A stretch of DNA of 64,000 bases from the NCBI RefSeq assembly GCF_041381155.1, contig NC_091142.1:9543340-9607339 (forward strand), written 5' to 3'. This DNA is from Argopecten irradians. Its lineage: Eukaryota > Mollusca > Bivalvia > Pectinida > Pectinidae. Positions within the stretch are counted from its first letter, which is position 1. Every line of letters begins with the position of its first letter. Of this stretch, positions 23,930-35,700 are shown in pieces. The translations under genes and the position numbers were made by a program. The notes beneath the pieces are model-generated. The model did no database searches. It worked only from the letters and a program-made list of their open reading frames with translations, and was not told the origin of the DNA.

Positions 23930-25800
23930 GGTCCAAGGTCATTCAGATGTTATAGAAACTGAGGATGAAGGTAAATCCAAGGAACTAAACAAAGTTTTCG
24001 CAAGTGTGTTTACGAAAGAAGACCTCAACATCATAACTACACCAACAGCAGTTTATCTACAGTCAGCCTGAACTTCTGGAAATTCAAGTTACAACAGAAG
24101 AAGTGTTTAAAAAGCTATCAAAATTAGATGCATCCAAATCCCCCGGACCAGATGGGTTACATCCTAAAGTTCTAAAGGAACTAAGCCAATGTATTAGTCT
24201 CCCCTTATCAATAATCTTTAATAAATCACTACAAGAAGGAGTTCTACCATCAGAATGGAAGGAGGCAAACATAACACCAATTTTTTAAAAAAGGAAATAA
24301 AAGGAAAGCGGAAAACTACAGACCAATTAGTTTGACCAGCATCGTTGTAAAATGTTTGGAATCTATTCTTAGAGACAATATGATGGGTCATCTAGATAGG
24401 AATAATATTATAGCGGACGAGCAATTTGGCTTCATCAAAGGAAAATCTACAACACTTCAACTTCTGGAAGTCCATGATGAAATAACTAAAAAGCTGGACG
24501 AGGGTGGAAATTTGGATATGATATATTTGGACTTTAAAAAAGCGTTTGACACAGTGCCGCATAAACGTCTGATAAAAAAGCTAATAAATGTTGGAGTACG
24601 AGGGAAAATTGTGACATGGATATCCAAATTCTTAGAAGGGAGACGTCAAAGAGTTGTAGTCAACGGAATACATTCCGACTGGGTAGAAGTAGATAGTGGA
24701 GTTCCTCAAGGTTGTGTTCTGGGACTTATCCTCTTCATCGTATATATAAATGACCTGCCAAAAGCTATACTTGGAAAATCAAAGCTATTTGCGGATGATA
24801 CGAAAATTTACGGATCATGTAACCGACTTGAAGATTCCGAAAAAATTCAAAATGATTTGGACAAATTAAGTGAATGGTCAACACTATGGCAATTGAAGTT
24901 TAATTCATCTAAGTGTAATACACTACATTTTGGACAAAGAAATCCCAACTTTCAGTATATGATGCGAGAAGAAGATGGATCCATACAACAAATTACTTGC
25001 GTCAAATATGAGAAAGACCTTGGAGTTACTTTCGACACAGAACTTAAGTTTAGTCTACATGTGGCAAATTGTGCGAAAAAAAGGCGAATAGGCTAATTGG
25101 AATGATAAAGCGATAATTCACGATGTTGGACAAGGATATGTTTCTTCCACTCTATAAGTCTCTAATACGACCACAACTGGAATACTCAGTAACAGTTTGG
25201 AACCCAATTCTGAAAAAGGATATAATTGAGTTAGAAAACGTGCAAAGACGTGCAACAAAACAAGTGCATGAACTCCGTGAAACACCATATACGGAACGAC
25301 TGAAACTTTTGGGCCTACCAACTCTACAATACAGGAGAACTACGATATAATATGATCCAAGTGTTTAGAATTATTAATGGTTTCGACAAAACGAGCCATT
25401 CTGCTAATGGATTACTCCCCCTGAACGAAGATAGGAGAACGAGAGGTCACAACAAAAAGCTTAAAAAACAGCAGTCAAGACTTCGGTGCAGGAGTAATTC
25501 CTTTGCTTTAAGAGTAGTGAACACGTGGAACAATTTATCAGACAAAGTGGTTAACTCAGAAAGTATTAATTTATTCAAATCAAACTTAAACAATGAGTGG
25601 AAGAATCATCCTTTGAAATTTAAGCCAGATTGCTACAGTGAGATCTAACAGCTAGTCCAAACCTCGTGTAATTGTGTACATATGATTGAGCTGTTGTGCC
25701 AGGTGAAGAGAACTTTATTTCACCGGAAGTATATTATTTTAATATATGTAAAAAGGATTGTACATGACTTTTATCAAGTGTTTGTACAATAGTTTTTAGA
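23930..25800 (+). mobile_element. CR1-like LINE, 5'-truncated, decayed
   Basis: Reverse transcriptase blocks in order: SPGPDGLHPKVLKELSQ, ENYRPISLTSIVVKCLES, YLDFKKAFDTVPHKRLI, SGVPQGCVLG, LFADDTKIYG, EKDLGVTFD, LYKSLIRPQLEYSVTVWNP and ELENVQRRATKQV. The order and wording are those of CR1-clade non-LTR elements. The endonuclease and the first part of the ORF are absent. The frame is broken by a stop near 24058, frameshifts near 24285 and 25080-25095, a stop near 25115 and a shift near 25350, so it is a dead copy. The final coding block ends near 25648 (KFKPDCYSEI), followed by about 150 bp of 3' UTR. It sits in the interval between the divergent HIRIP3 and unknown genes. Confidence 0.9.
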
Positions 25801-25870
25801 AAACGGAAACAAGTGCCATTAATGGAAAACACAGACTTTATATATATGGTGACCGCCTTATATCCCTACA

Positions 25871-26591
25871 GCCCAATAGTCCGAAAGCCCGTTAGTCCGA
25901 AGGGCCGATAGTCCGAAGGCCCGTTAGTCCGAAGGCCCGATAGTCCGAAGGCCCGATAGTCCGACAACAGATGATATAACTTGAATTTATATGCTAACAG
26001 TACCCGAAATGAAACAAACATTTATTACAGTGTTCGATACAAAAGACCCTGTATGTGACTCTGAAAATGATAATTAAGAACGAAATGTAGCGTAAAAAAA
26101 GAATTGTCCGATTTATACATTATTTACAGGAAGAACGATGGCTACAGGACGTTACCCTGAAGAACTCAACGTTTGGGTAATGATGTCACAGAAGTTATAT
26201 CAATTAACTCGAAGTTTCTAAAAATGCAAAACTTTGAGTCGATATGTTATAGTATATATCGATCCTCACCTGCCATGTATTAACCAATGTATAAAAGTCA
26301 TTTTTTGTAAGATTTGATGGTTTATATACATCAATCATTCATGGAGTAATGTCTATCCTTATACAATCAAATAACATTGCACATAAGGTTTACTTTCGGA
26401 CATCTTAAAGCTTGTATGTTTATAAGAAAATTCATTGAATGTATGCTTATGAGATATTTTATACAATGTGAGACATTTTCTTATCGAAAACATACCAAAC
26501 TATGAAAGTAACGTGAATTATAACAACAGCATAACTTGTAATATTTACTGATTTTCGGACTAACGGGCCTTCGGACTATTGGGCCTTCGGA
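25871..26591. mobile_element. Element with inverted GTCCGAAGGCCC tandem ends
   Basis: The left end has about six 16-bp copies of the type AGTCCGAAGGCCCGTT (25871-25965). The right end (26554-26591) carries about two copies inverted. The arms share GCCCAATAGTCCGAA and GCCCGTTAGTCCGAA. The 570-bp interior is AT-rich and non-coding. It lies directly after the CR1-like LINE. Confidence 0.65.
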
Positions 26592-27229
26592 ATATTAAAT
26601 AAAATTTTAGGTGTCAAATATCGGTAAAAATCTTATTCTACATACTTACATACACACCATATGCATATGTATGAAGACTCTGACGAGTCCAAATTGTTAT
26701 AAACTGTAACTAATTCTCATATCCCTGTGGCGTCGTTCACCCGTACCATGACAGGACGTAGACAATTTCGGACAACTAGAAAATGATTGAAACTTGCATT
26801 GAACAATGTATAGTTGTTCTTTGCAAGCAGATACATACATTTTGAGATTTGTTTAAAGTTCAATTTTTATAATTAGCATTTAAGTTCACAAAAAATTCGT
26901 TTTGCAAAAAAATATATTGGTAAGGCTATTAAGCTAATTCGGTGTGTAATTTTCAACTTAACAATAGCGTGGCTAAGTTTTGTCCGACAATTTTCAGACA
27001 CGTGTATATGTAATTGAGACATGTTAAATTTAGAAAGCAGATGCATACATTTCGGAAACTGTATATTAGCAATTTTACAGAATATCCTATATAATCTACA
27101 TGTAGGTTAGAAAATCGGTCACGCATTCGCGCCTCGGTTACAAATGTGATGTATCATACGCGACTCCGCCTTTTGTTACATGCTTAAGAGCTTGGTGATT
27201 CTGATGGTGATAGTGATGTACAATTTCGA

Positions 27230-27254
27230 TGACGTCACAATGATCATGACGTCA
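27230..27254 (+). promoter_or_regulatory. Twin CRE palindromes upstream of the unknown gene
   Basis: Two perfect TGACGTCA sites at 27230-27237 and 27247-27254, 17 bp centre to centre, 120-145 bp before the ATG at 27374. CREB/CREM/ATF factors bind this octamer. The spacing and position fit a proximal promoter. Confidence 0.6.
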
Positions 27255-27373
27255 TACTATGTAGTACGGCATAATTGACAACCCATAATTCCCTCCATAG
27301 CTACGCTTTATACATTAAAGTCGGCTGCTTTTCAACACTGCTTCACTTAAAACTCACTAATTTGCGATACATT

Positions 27374-28829
27374 ATGGACAAGGAAGGAAAAGACGAGACG
27401 ACAAATACGACGTCATTCCAGGTATCGTCTAAATGTGAAAGACTGAAGAAAACTATGAAGGATAAATGTTTGGTAATTGGTGAAACAAAGATGTATTACG
27501 GAAACTTCGGGTCTGTCCATGTCATGTCTCCCATTCCGGGATCTCCAAATCCGGGAACTGGACCAGAATATGTATACATCCGCCCGGAGACTCCAAAGGA
27601 AGCCTTAATGCCCCTCCAGATGGAACAAAAAGGTAAATGCCAAGTAATTTCGTTAATTATTTGTATGCTTGCTCGATCCTGAACTCTGAGTCTGTATATT
27701 GTTTGTTTATGTTGCGGAGCTTGGGGGTATTTGTATTCGCCAAGTTTCTGTTGACACATCTTTAGATTAAACATGTAATAAAATACAACCTCAAAATAAA
27801 TCTAAATGGAAAAGCTAGTGTTCAAGGGGTTGGAATATTAATTAATTGATTATTAGAGAAATATGAGATTAATTGACATCGTAAGAATAATAACAACTGT
27901 TTATCAAACTTTTTATTGCTTACTTAACTTCGTGACATTTTTGAAAGGAAAGACTTGTAATTGTTTCCCCGATGTTAAAAAACAACAGAAATAAAAACTG
28001 AAAAGATCTAAATTTGGAAAGTTTTCTGGCAATAACGACACTGTAACGGTTCGCTTATAAATTTATTTAATCGTTAAAGGCATTTAATAAACATCTTCTA
28101 ATGCATGTAAATAAATGAGCAATCCATATATACAGATATAATGAAAATCTTAAGAATGGCACTTAAAGGAATAATGAAAATCTTAAGAATGGCACTTAAA
28201 GGAATTTCCATTTCAAAATAGCTTCTGCACGATATTAATTAATTTCGGTTTTTCTTGGTTCAACAGATAAGCCAAGGAAAGGCCAAAAATCCACTTCAAA
28301 AAGGAAACACAAAGCCAGGGATGAAAATAAAGACGCCTCTCCAAAATATGCGCTGCCACCATTAAAGACTGTATCTGAAAATAAGGGAAACTTTAGAACA
28401 CGGGAAAAGAAGGGGAGAGAACCCTGTCATTTTCAGCGTTCCAAATATTCACTAGAACAAGCAGACTCATGGATTCCACAGCCAGGCTTCAAACCAAGCG
28501 GAAAGAAAACAACACCAAAAAACGCTCTGATATCTGAATCTTCGAGCTTGAAATATGGATCACTAATTAAGCTGATAGAATCTACAAACAAAGTACAAGC
28601 TTCGCCGTCCATAGAAACTACCGCCATCGAGAGTGTTCGGCTTCCGCCTATCCGTGGAGCTCAGCGAAGAACTGACTCCGCTAAAACATGTAATATCCCG
28701 ACTGTCCAGTTCATCAACATTTACAAAGACAGTGACCAACTCCCGCCACTCAAGGTCAGCGCCATGCCAATGGCTTACAGAAACGAACAGAAGCAGTACT
28801 ACACGGTCACAAAGGGCTACCGATGGTAG
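27374..28829 (+). CDS. Unrecognised two-exon gene, basic 273-aa protein
   Basis: Exon 1 is 27374-27632 (donor AAAG|GTAAAT) and exon 2 is 28267-28829 (acceptor CAACAG). They join in phase to give 273 residues and a TAG stop. The protein starts MDKEGKDETTNTTSFQVSSK. It has a proline/glycine segment (SPIPGSPNPGTGPEYVYIRP), a lysine-rich stretch after the junction, two related short motifs (LPPLK twice and LPPIRG), and ends YYTVTKGYRW. There is no signal peptide, membrane segment or enzyme motif that I recognise. The ATG follows an in-frame open stretch with no other good ATG. Two perfect CRE sites lie about 120-145 bp upstream. Codon use in both exons and the clean splice join support a real gene; its function is unknown. 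Confidence 0.75.
28138..28203 (+). repeat. Direct 33-bp duplication in the intron of the unknown gene
   Basis: ATAATGAAAATCTTAAGAAT then GGCACTTAAAGGA, two identical copies in tandem, about 65 bp before exon 2. Confidence 0.9.
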
Positions 28830-29551
28830 ATAGCCATATTTCGGACACTGCGTTATATGTTTAGTATATTGGCTTGAAATCTGTTACTTTAACATAAAGA
28901 AAACTTCACTCGTTAATTTAAACACTTAGAAAGTAGAAGAGACTCTCAACTTACAGTGCTACATATAACACAACTCGTTAAACCTCTTGATGGACACCAA
29001 TACGACCAAATTTATCGAGGCCTTGGAATCAGCGGCAACAGGCGGAAAAATCCAACATTAAAATTTTACGTTTATGACCGATATATTTTCACGAACCCTA
29101 ATTGCTTACTACTGAAAAAGGGGCCCCAGATATGGACAGTAAATGCGCGAGCTGGCCGCTTTTAAGATTGAATCGGATAGAAAAGCGAGTGGGGGGAAAT
29201 TTCACGGCAAACGTATCAATCAAAAAAGTACATTGAATGTATGCTAGTCTTTTAAGTTGAACAAAAGATGCTAATGTGCATCGAAAGGCCAGAAGTGTTG
29301 TTTGTGATTGAGTGTGCTCGATAAGAAATTTGAAAAAAAAATCAATTATCTTGAGAAAATCAAGCAAGATCTGTGTGATTATGTTCAAATCTTGAAGTTA
29401 TGATTTTGTTGAACGGTTATGATCATTTTATTAAATTGTTCAACTTTGTTCTCCATTTCTCACGTTCTTGTGTTGTATTTTTTTTTTCATTGTACATTGC
29501 AAACGGAGCAATTTATCATAGTGACTGGGAAAGGACATGAAAAATAAAAAG

Positions 29552-29700
29552 TTATCGCGTGTGAACGCAATACTTAGCGTGTGAACGCAATACTTTAGCG
29601 TGTGAACTCAATACTTTTGCGTATGAAGGTAAAGTAAAGCAATAGCATTGCGTTTACATGCAATAATTATTGCGTTTGCACGCAATGTGGGATGTGATGT
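29552..29700 (+). repeat. GCGTGTGAACGCAATACTT cluster with inverted copies
   Basis: Three direct copies of about 20 bp (29556-29625) are followed by inverted relatives (CATTGCGTTTACATGCAAT, TTGCGTTTGCACGCAATG). Intergenic between the unknown gene and PI4KA. Confidence 0.7.
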
Positions 29701-29887
29701 GATTCAACAGCAATATTTAAATCAATCTTTGAAATACGTTAAAATAAATAAAAAAATCAAATTAATGTTGCTTATTAGAGGTGTACGACAAGGTTCCGCT
29801 TTTCATCCATAACGATATCAAATTCATGAAATGATAAGAAATGTATGAATAAAAACCCCAAATAAACTTGTAGTAGCATTTTAAAGA

Positions 29888-30310
29888 TACAGTAAAACCC
29901 CTCTAACTCGAACAGCAGGGAACTAGATCAATAGTTCGAGGAATAGAGGGTATTCGACTCATCCGAGGTTGGTCACAATCGATTATCGACAGCCAAAATG
30001 CCTTGTCTCAAAATATGACAAAAATTGCATGTCAATGATATTTTAATCAGTGATTCTATGCATTTTGAATTTTTATGAAAGTGGAATATGATTGCAATAT
30101 CGAATTGAAAACATATGTACTATATAAAATTGAGCCTTTCGAAAATTTCTCAAAGGGCAAAACACCTGTTCGACGAATACATGCTAAAAGCTACCATTTT
30201 AGCTCACGAAGCTATTTAATAAAACCCATGTGCCTTTTGTGGTACGTAGGCAAAGAACATGAAAGATACCTTTGAACAAATCAAAAGTTCCCAGAGGCCT
30301 GTGTTATAGA
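29888..30310. mobile_element. Possible DNA-transposon remnant with ACTCGAAC end
   Basis: CAGTAAAACCCCTCTAACTC then GAAC, followed by AATAGTTCGAGGAATAGAGG, resembles the ends of pogo/Tigger-like elements. A similar word pair (GAGGTGTAC...AGGTTCC) flanks the interval at 29778 and 30332. No transposase remains and the right end is uncertain. Confidence 0.3.
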
Positions 30311-30654
30311 TGATTTGGTGTTGCCCTCTCGAGGTGTACACTAGGGTTCCCTTTTTAAAGCAAAAATATATATCAAATTTATGTTCCATGAGTATGTTTG
30401 TTTTAGGTTATAAAACGACACAGACAGCATTAACATGCTATTAATTTGTAAAGCTTGATACGATTTCTAAAATATTTAATCATAAAAACACTAACGTATG
30501 TTATGCAATAGGATTTTGGCATATCTGTAATGAAGTCAAGAAATGAATCAGAGGGAATTATACACCTTGTTCCCATCCTTTGGAAATATTTTAGTGATCG
30601 GCGTATAACTTTTAGCGACTGCATTCAATTTTTCTTTATGACCGTCATTGCTTT

Positions 30655-31600
30655 GATAATAATAATAATAATATATTTTATTTTCGTGTCACTCATTTAA
30701 AAATACACATAGAATATACATTAAAAATGTGCGGCCAATATTGACCTATGAGACACGCATACCTTAAAAATATTCATGTATTATACAGTGAATAAATAGG
30801 TTGTATCAAAGGTCTCACATGTCATTTAACCCGATAGATACATTCAAGTATTGTTTCACATTATTAACCATTATAAAATGATAAAGCGTCTCTTTTTCAT
30901 AAATAAAAATACAGATTTACTTAAAATATCCTGCAATTGCATTTCATTCATTAAAAATTCAAATTTTTCTATAGTGCTTAAATTGTAAAAAAAAATGGTT
31001 GAATATCACATGGCTTTTCCAAAAGAACATTACGAATGTCTTTATAAAATTCACATTCACATGAAAAATGTATTTCAGATTCTTAAAATTTGAGCTTCAA
31101 TATTTACAAGTTCTATTTTCTAAAGAGTAACTGTCAAAGACCCGTTTAAACATAGCATTGTACATGTCTATAGTGGTAAGCTTCCGCATCTTAGTTTCGC
31201 TAATGAGCTGCGTAGTATATCTCGGTAAAACTGGTTACATAGAATTTTGGTTTAAGGTCTTTTTAAACATACGGTAAGTTCTTAACTTGTTTCCGTTAGC
31301 CTGACCCTTGTCGTTTCACATAGCTGTAAACCAATCCTGTTCTTCCTTATGGAAAATATACTGCCGAATTGTCCGCATAATTGATTTAGTACCACCATTT
31401 GATGTGTCTAAATATTTTTGAACATTACACGTATTTGCAGTCTTCAATACTTTACGTTCCCATGATTTTCCTTTACGCTTAGACCACTGATGAACTTTAT
31501 ACAGAAGTCTGTCATAGTTGACGGATCTCAGCTTTAAAATATAACCGTAAAACTTTGAACAACGTGTTGTTTCACTAGGCAGGGCATCCATCCCATATCC
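30655..31600 (-). mobile_element. 3' end of a second LINE with a TTA-repeat tail
   Basis: The minus strand from 31591 reads LPSETTRCSKFYGYILKL, KVHQWSKRKGKSWERKVL and, after a stop, NKLRTYRMFKKTLNQNSM. This resembles the post-RT C-terminal region of mollusc LINEs. Further 3' there are decayed pieces ending in an (ATT)n microsatellite at 30655-30680. Several stops and frame changes interrupt it. The RT core is missing, so the element is a 5'-truncated fragment. Family assignment below LINE is not secure. Confidence 0.6.
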
Positions 31601-31789
31601 CTATGCTTACCGATATCATGATATTAACTGAAGTATTTTTTTGTCGATGGGTCCATTTTATGTCCATGCCAATTTTCACGCATTTAAAACACCAAAACGC
31701 TAACGTTTTGAGGTAAGGCTTGTTTGCTTTTAATGATCTTGAATCTTCTCCAGAAGTTACAGCTATATATCGCAAAGGCATCTGGGGAT

Positions 31790-31965
31790 TATTTAACTGA
31801 GTTTATATAATCATGGACCCATATATTTATATAGATACGTATGATTTTTACCGATTTTGGTCTAGACTCCTAAAATATCTAAAAATGGTCTATGGGCACT
31901 CTTGTGGTTCATATTTATATGAACTGTAACTATAATTCTCAGATCCCTGATGAGCTACTAGGTTC
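31790..31965 (+). repeat. Dispersed repeat, related pieces at 1915-1970 and 26695-26735
   Basis: TTACCGATTTTGGTCTAGAC followed by TCCTAAAATATCTAAAAA matches 1921-1966 in inverse orientation. GAACTGTAACTATAATTCTC followed by AGATCCCTG matches 26700-26730 directly. It is probably an unclassified mobile element fragment. Confidence 0.45.
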
Positions 31966-32633
31966 CATAACTTAATTTTTCGATGTCTTAAATTAGGTGC
32001 CAGTTTGCATGTTTTTACAATAAAATGCAGAAATACTAATTTTGAAGTACATGTACACTAGGCTACTACTTTGTACATTTTACGATTTCGCAGCGGCCAT
32101 CTTGATTTTTTACCGAAATTGTTGTTTTTTGACGATGGGTACATATATATTTAAGATAATTTTGTAGTCTTTAAACCATACAATGTATGTGTACCGATTT
32201 TCACGTATTTAACATTAAAAGTTTTAAGGGTTACATTTTAAAAGATGTATTGGAGCACAGTAGAAACATGCTGTACTTATATATAATTTACCGTGATTTT
32301 TTCAAGGCTTTTTTAAAATGGATTTTGTCAAAACTAATTAACGCACAGAATCGTGAAAATCGACATGGTTAATTTTTCAAGATAACAAAGTCATTGTTTT
32401 AATATTTTGATAAGTTTTTTTTGATCTGGTAGATATCTACGTGCCATTTATTTTTGTTTGTTTGGCGATTGGTCCATACAAGGATACATAATGTATCTGA
32501 ACTGTTTTATTTTATCATAAAGTATTTATATGCAACTTTTATGCTTTTACCCCAAAATGCAGCATTTTTTTCACTTATCCGCATACTATAAATGACTGTG
32601 GACAGACTTACAAATATCCTATTCGTTCCTGGT

Positions 32634-32706
32634 CCGGAATAGAATCTGTCAAAATCCGGAATTCGTTTCGTATTTTAGATTGAAAGTCAAAACCAACATG
32701 GCGGAA
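32634..32706 (+). promoter_or_regulatory. PI4KA proximal promoter with two ETS boxes
   Basis: CCGGAA occurs at 32634-32639 and 32656-32661, within 65 bp of the start codon, and the start itself sits in CAACATGGCGGAAG, a YY1-like context. No TATA box was seen. The pattern is typical of housekeeping promoters; the start site is inferred only. Confidence 0.4.
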
Positions 32707-35700
32707 GACAGCTGCCTTTTCGCCAAAACATTACGGCAATTTGCACGATCTGCCGGCGGAATCAACCCTACACCTTTACCAAAAGTGAGTTTTCCATGCA
32801 TGTGTCACTTTTTTACATTGGAAATTTTATATCACTTTCAAGGATTAAATTGTGTTTTGCAATATTTTATATGAACCATACTTTGATGGACCGATATTTT
32901 GTCCACACAAACAGACAAGTGTCACAGACAAATGTACAGGTGCCCGGCTGGTTCTATAAGACATAGAAAAAAATAAAGTACCCTCTTTCTGTCGCTAATA
33001 TTAACTTGAATTTATTCATAATACAATTATATATAGTAAGGTGATGCTATATTTTTTCCATATAGAACCCGAGCACCTATATATTTAGCTTCAAAATGTA
33101 TGACAAATCAAATGTCATAATCACCTGATCACTGGCACAGTAGGAATACTGGCAGGCGACCAATTGTCGCCATTGTATGTGTATTTGGATAGTTATACTC
33201 GAATTTTCATAAATAGAGTCATGATAGAAGACCGTTAGATGCTACAATTAATGCAGGTTTTCACAAAATATAGAGCTACTGTTGTACATGAGAAGTAAGT
33301 CAGAACTCAGAAGGTGATATCTTTTCCGCTAGAACAGTAGCTGCACAAAATATTGCATAAAAATTTGCATTTAATGATACAAATACATACAACGTCGAGA
33401 ATTGGTTGCTGACCAGTAGTGATGATACGATTATTGCCGACAATCTATTAACGGTCATTAATGAGCAAATGCTAATAAATGATTGCAAAAAGACTAATCG
33501 AAAGTAGCCGACAATCGCCGATCTCCACTTTGTCTCTATACTGTTCATGATGAAAGCGTCCAATTCTAAGCTTGAGTTGTTAATTTTGGTAGTGTCGATT
33601 TCCTCGAAAAATCTGATTAGACCATCACAACAAATTCTTTTCCGGTAAAATTTTGGACATCTTTGGAACATGACTTTGGCGGTATATATGCCGACTGTGC
33701 AACAAAAAATACGCAAACAAAGGTAGGTAGGTCTATGTCTAAACACAGCCTACGACAAGCCATCTGACGAAATAAATTCAAATCACCGTTTTGATGAAGG
33801 AATGATGATGAATTGAACACATACACTCATATATTAATGAATCTATATTATATTTAATTTCAAATTTTCAATTATACCAAGAAATTATGGAAAAGTTGAT
33901 AGCTTGATAGTCTAGATCGATATCTATATGTCCCGTTTACGTTGTTACTTTCTTTCGTCCGTCAATGATGAATTTACGTTCACGTCTAGGGCCTATAATT
34001 ATGTAAGAGTATTTTATTTTTGATTATTTCTTCAAGGCAATAAACAGTAACTAAATAAGTACTATAATAAAAACAATGAAAATTTGATAAATATCATTAA
34101 ATGATAAAAGATTAGAATGATATGTACCAGTATGATTATAATCGATTATGGCTCTTTGATTATATCGATTAATCGATTATGATTTAAAACTGATTATTCA
34201 TTACTACTAACCCGTTCTGATATTCACCTTATATTACCTACAGATTCATTGGTGTGTATGCTAAGCCTAAATTAAATTGTACACAGAGGATATTTAAATA
34301 GTAGTTCTGTTTTGTTTTGGGCAATGTTATGCGTGTCGGCTTTGGATGAACAGGTTCCGCATTTATTTCGGGACAAACTTAGGAACCGCATACCCTAAAA
34401 AGATCAAGCATAATCGCAGGGTCAAAATTCTGACTGATCGCCAAAGATGGCTAGTGATTTTTGGACGTCTCGAACATAACTAGAGATATACGTAGCATTG
34501 TTAATGTGATGAATTAGGATGCGACATGTATGATTTGGGACATGATGTGACAATTTTGAATTGGGACATGTATTATTTGGGATGTGACATGTATTAAAGT
34601 GAGTGCCAAACCTACAGAACTCCCACAATAGCTGTTGTCATTAATTTGACAAATTATTTTCTCTCGTTTACCATATTGGCATAGTGATCCCTGTGGATCT
34701 GATCGGAACTTAAGCTACCTGGAAGACTATAAAATCTCAAGAAATGTTTTGAATGCATTGACAAAGTTTGTTTATTGGTTTTAGATGTTTTACTACTTTC
34801 TTTACAATTGTTGGAATATTTTTGAGCCACCTTGTGGTACCCCTTTGAGCACTTCTATATATAGAACCAGTCTTGGAGTAACTCAAGTTGAACTTGCTGG
34901 CTCCTTTAATTTACAATTGTTGAAATATTTTGACACCAACACTTACAAATATATTAAACAGGAGTGGTCCCAAATAAGCACCTTGTGTTACGCCTTTGAG
35001 CCCTTATAACCAGTCACCACATTTGGAGTAACTCAAGTTGGACTTATTTTTTTTAATTACTGGCTTCTTTAATTTACAACTGTTGAAATATTTTGACACC
35101 AACACTTACAATATGTTAAACAGGAGTGGTCCCAAATAAGCACCTTGTTGTACCCCTTTGAGCACTTATAACCAGTCACCACATTACATTTGGAGTAACT
35201 CAAATTGGACTTACTGGCTCCTTTACATGTTGAAATATTTGAAACCAACACTGAAAGGAGAACTATGATAGTGTATATCTTGTGCTGTTAACATAATATG
35301 ATGCCGATTTTTCTTGATAAAATTTAAGTACAGTTCTGCCACCTCTTGAAATCCTTCTGTGGTCAATAGGATATAATTTATTGACACATCTGTTATTAAC
35401 ATTAACAGGTAGAGAGACTCCTGTCCTACTGTCCACGCGAGTCGTCATGCCGAGGACTGCGACTGGACAAACATGCTCAAGATGCTGTGATTGCCCTCGG
35501 AATCTACTTCCTAGAGTCAGGACTTCAGGTAAAAGATGCTATATATATATAATAACAACAAATTCTTATCAGGTATTATTTTTCTATTCTGCACAATTTG
35601 GGGCTGATTTTTAGCCTCATTGTTTCCTATGGCAAAGTCTCTCAATTTTCCCTATTTCAAATTTTGTAAACCTTAAACTGCCAAAATTTCTTTCACAGCT

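Larger units (their letters stand above)
28830..32620. other. Intergenic interval between the unknown gene and PI4KA
   Basis: Contains the 29.6-kb short repeat cluster, the 29.9-kb transposon-like remnant, the LINE 3' end (30655-31600) and a dispersed repeat (31790-31965). 31970-32600 is AT-rich and unassigned. No other exon was found. Confidence 0.55.

Noticed and set aside
33300-33746. 148-codon minus-strand open frame in PI4KA intron 1
   Set aside because: No recognisable motif, no good start context, and competing overlapping frames. Composition looks like chance in AT-rich DNA or a worn repeat.
34080-34210. ATCGATTAATCGATT-rich segment as the end of a DNA transposon
   Set aside because: Suggestive words only; no inverted ends, target duplication or coding remnant could be defined.
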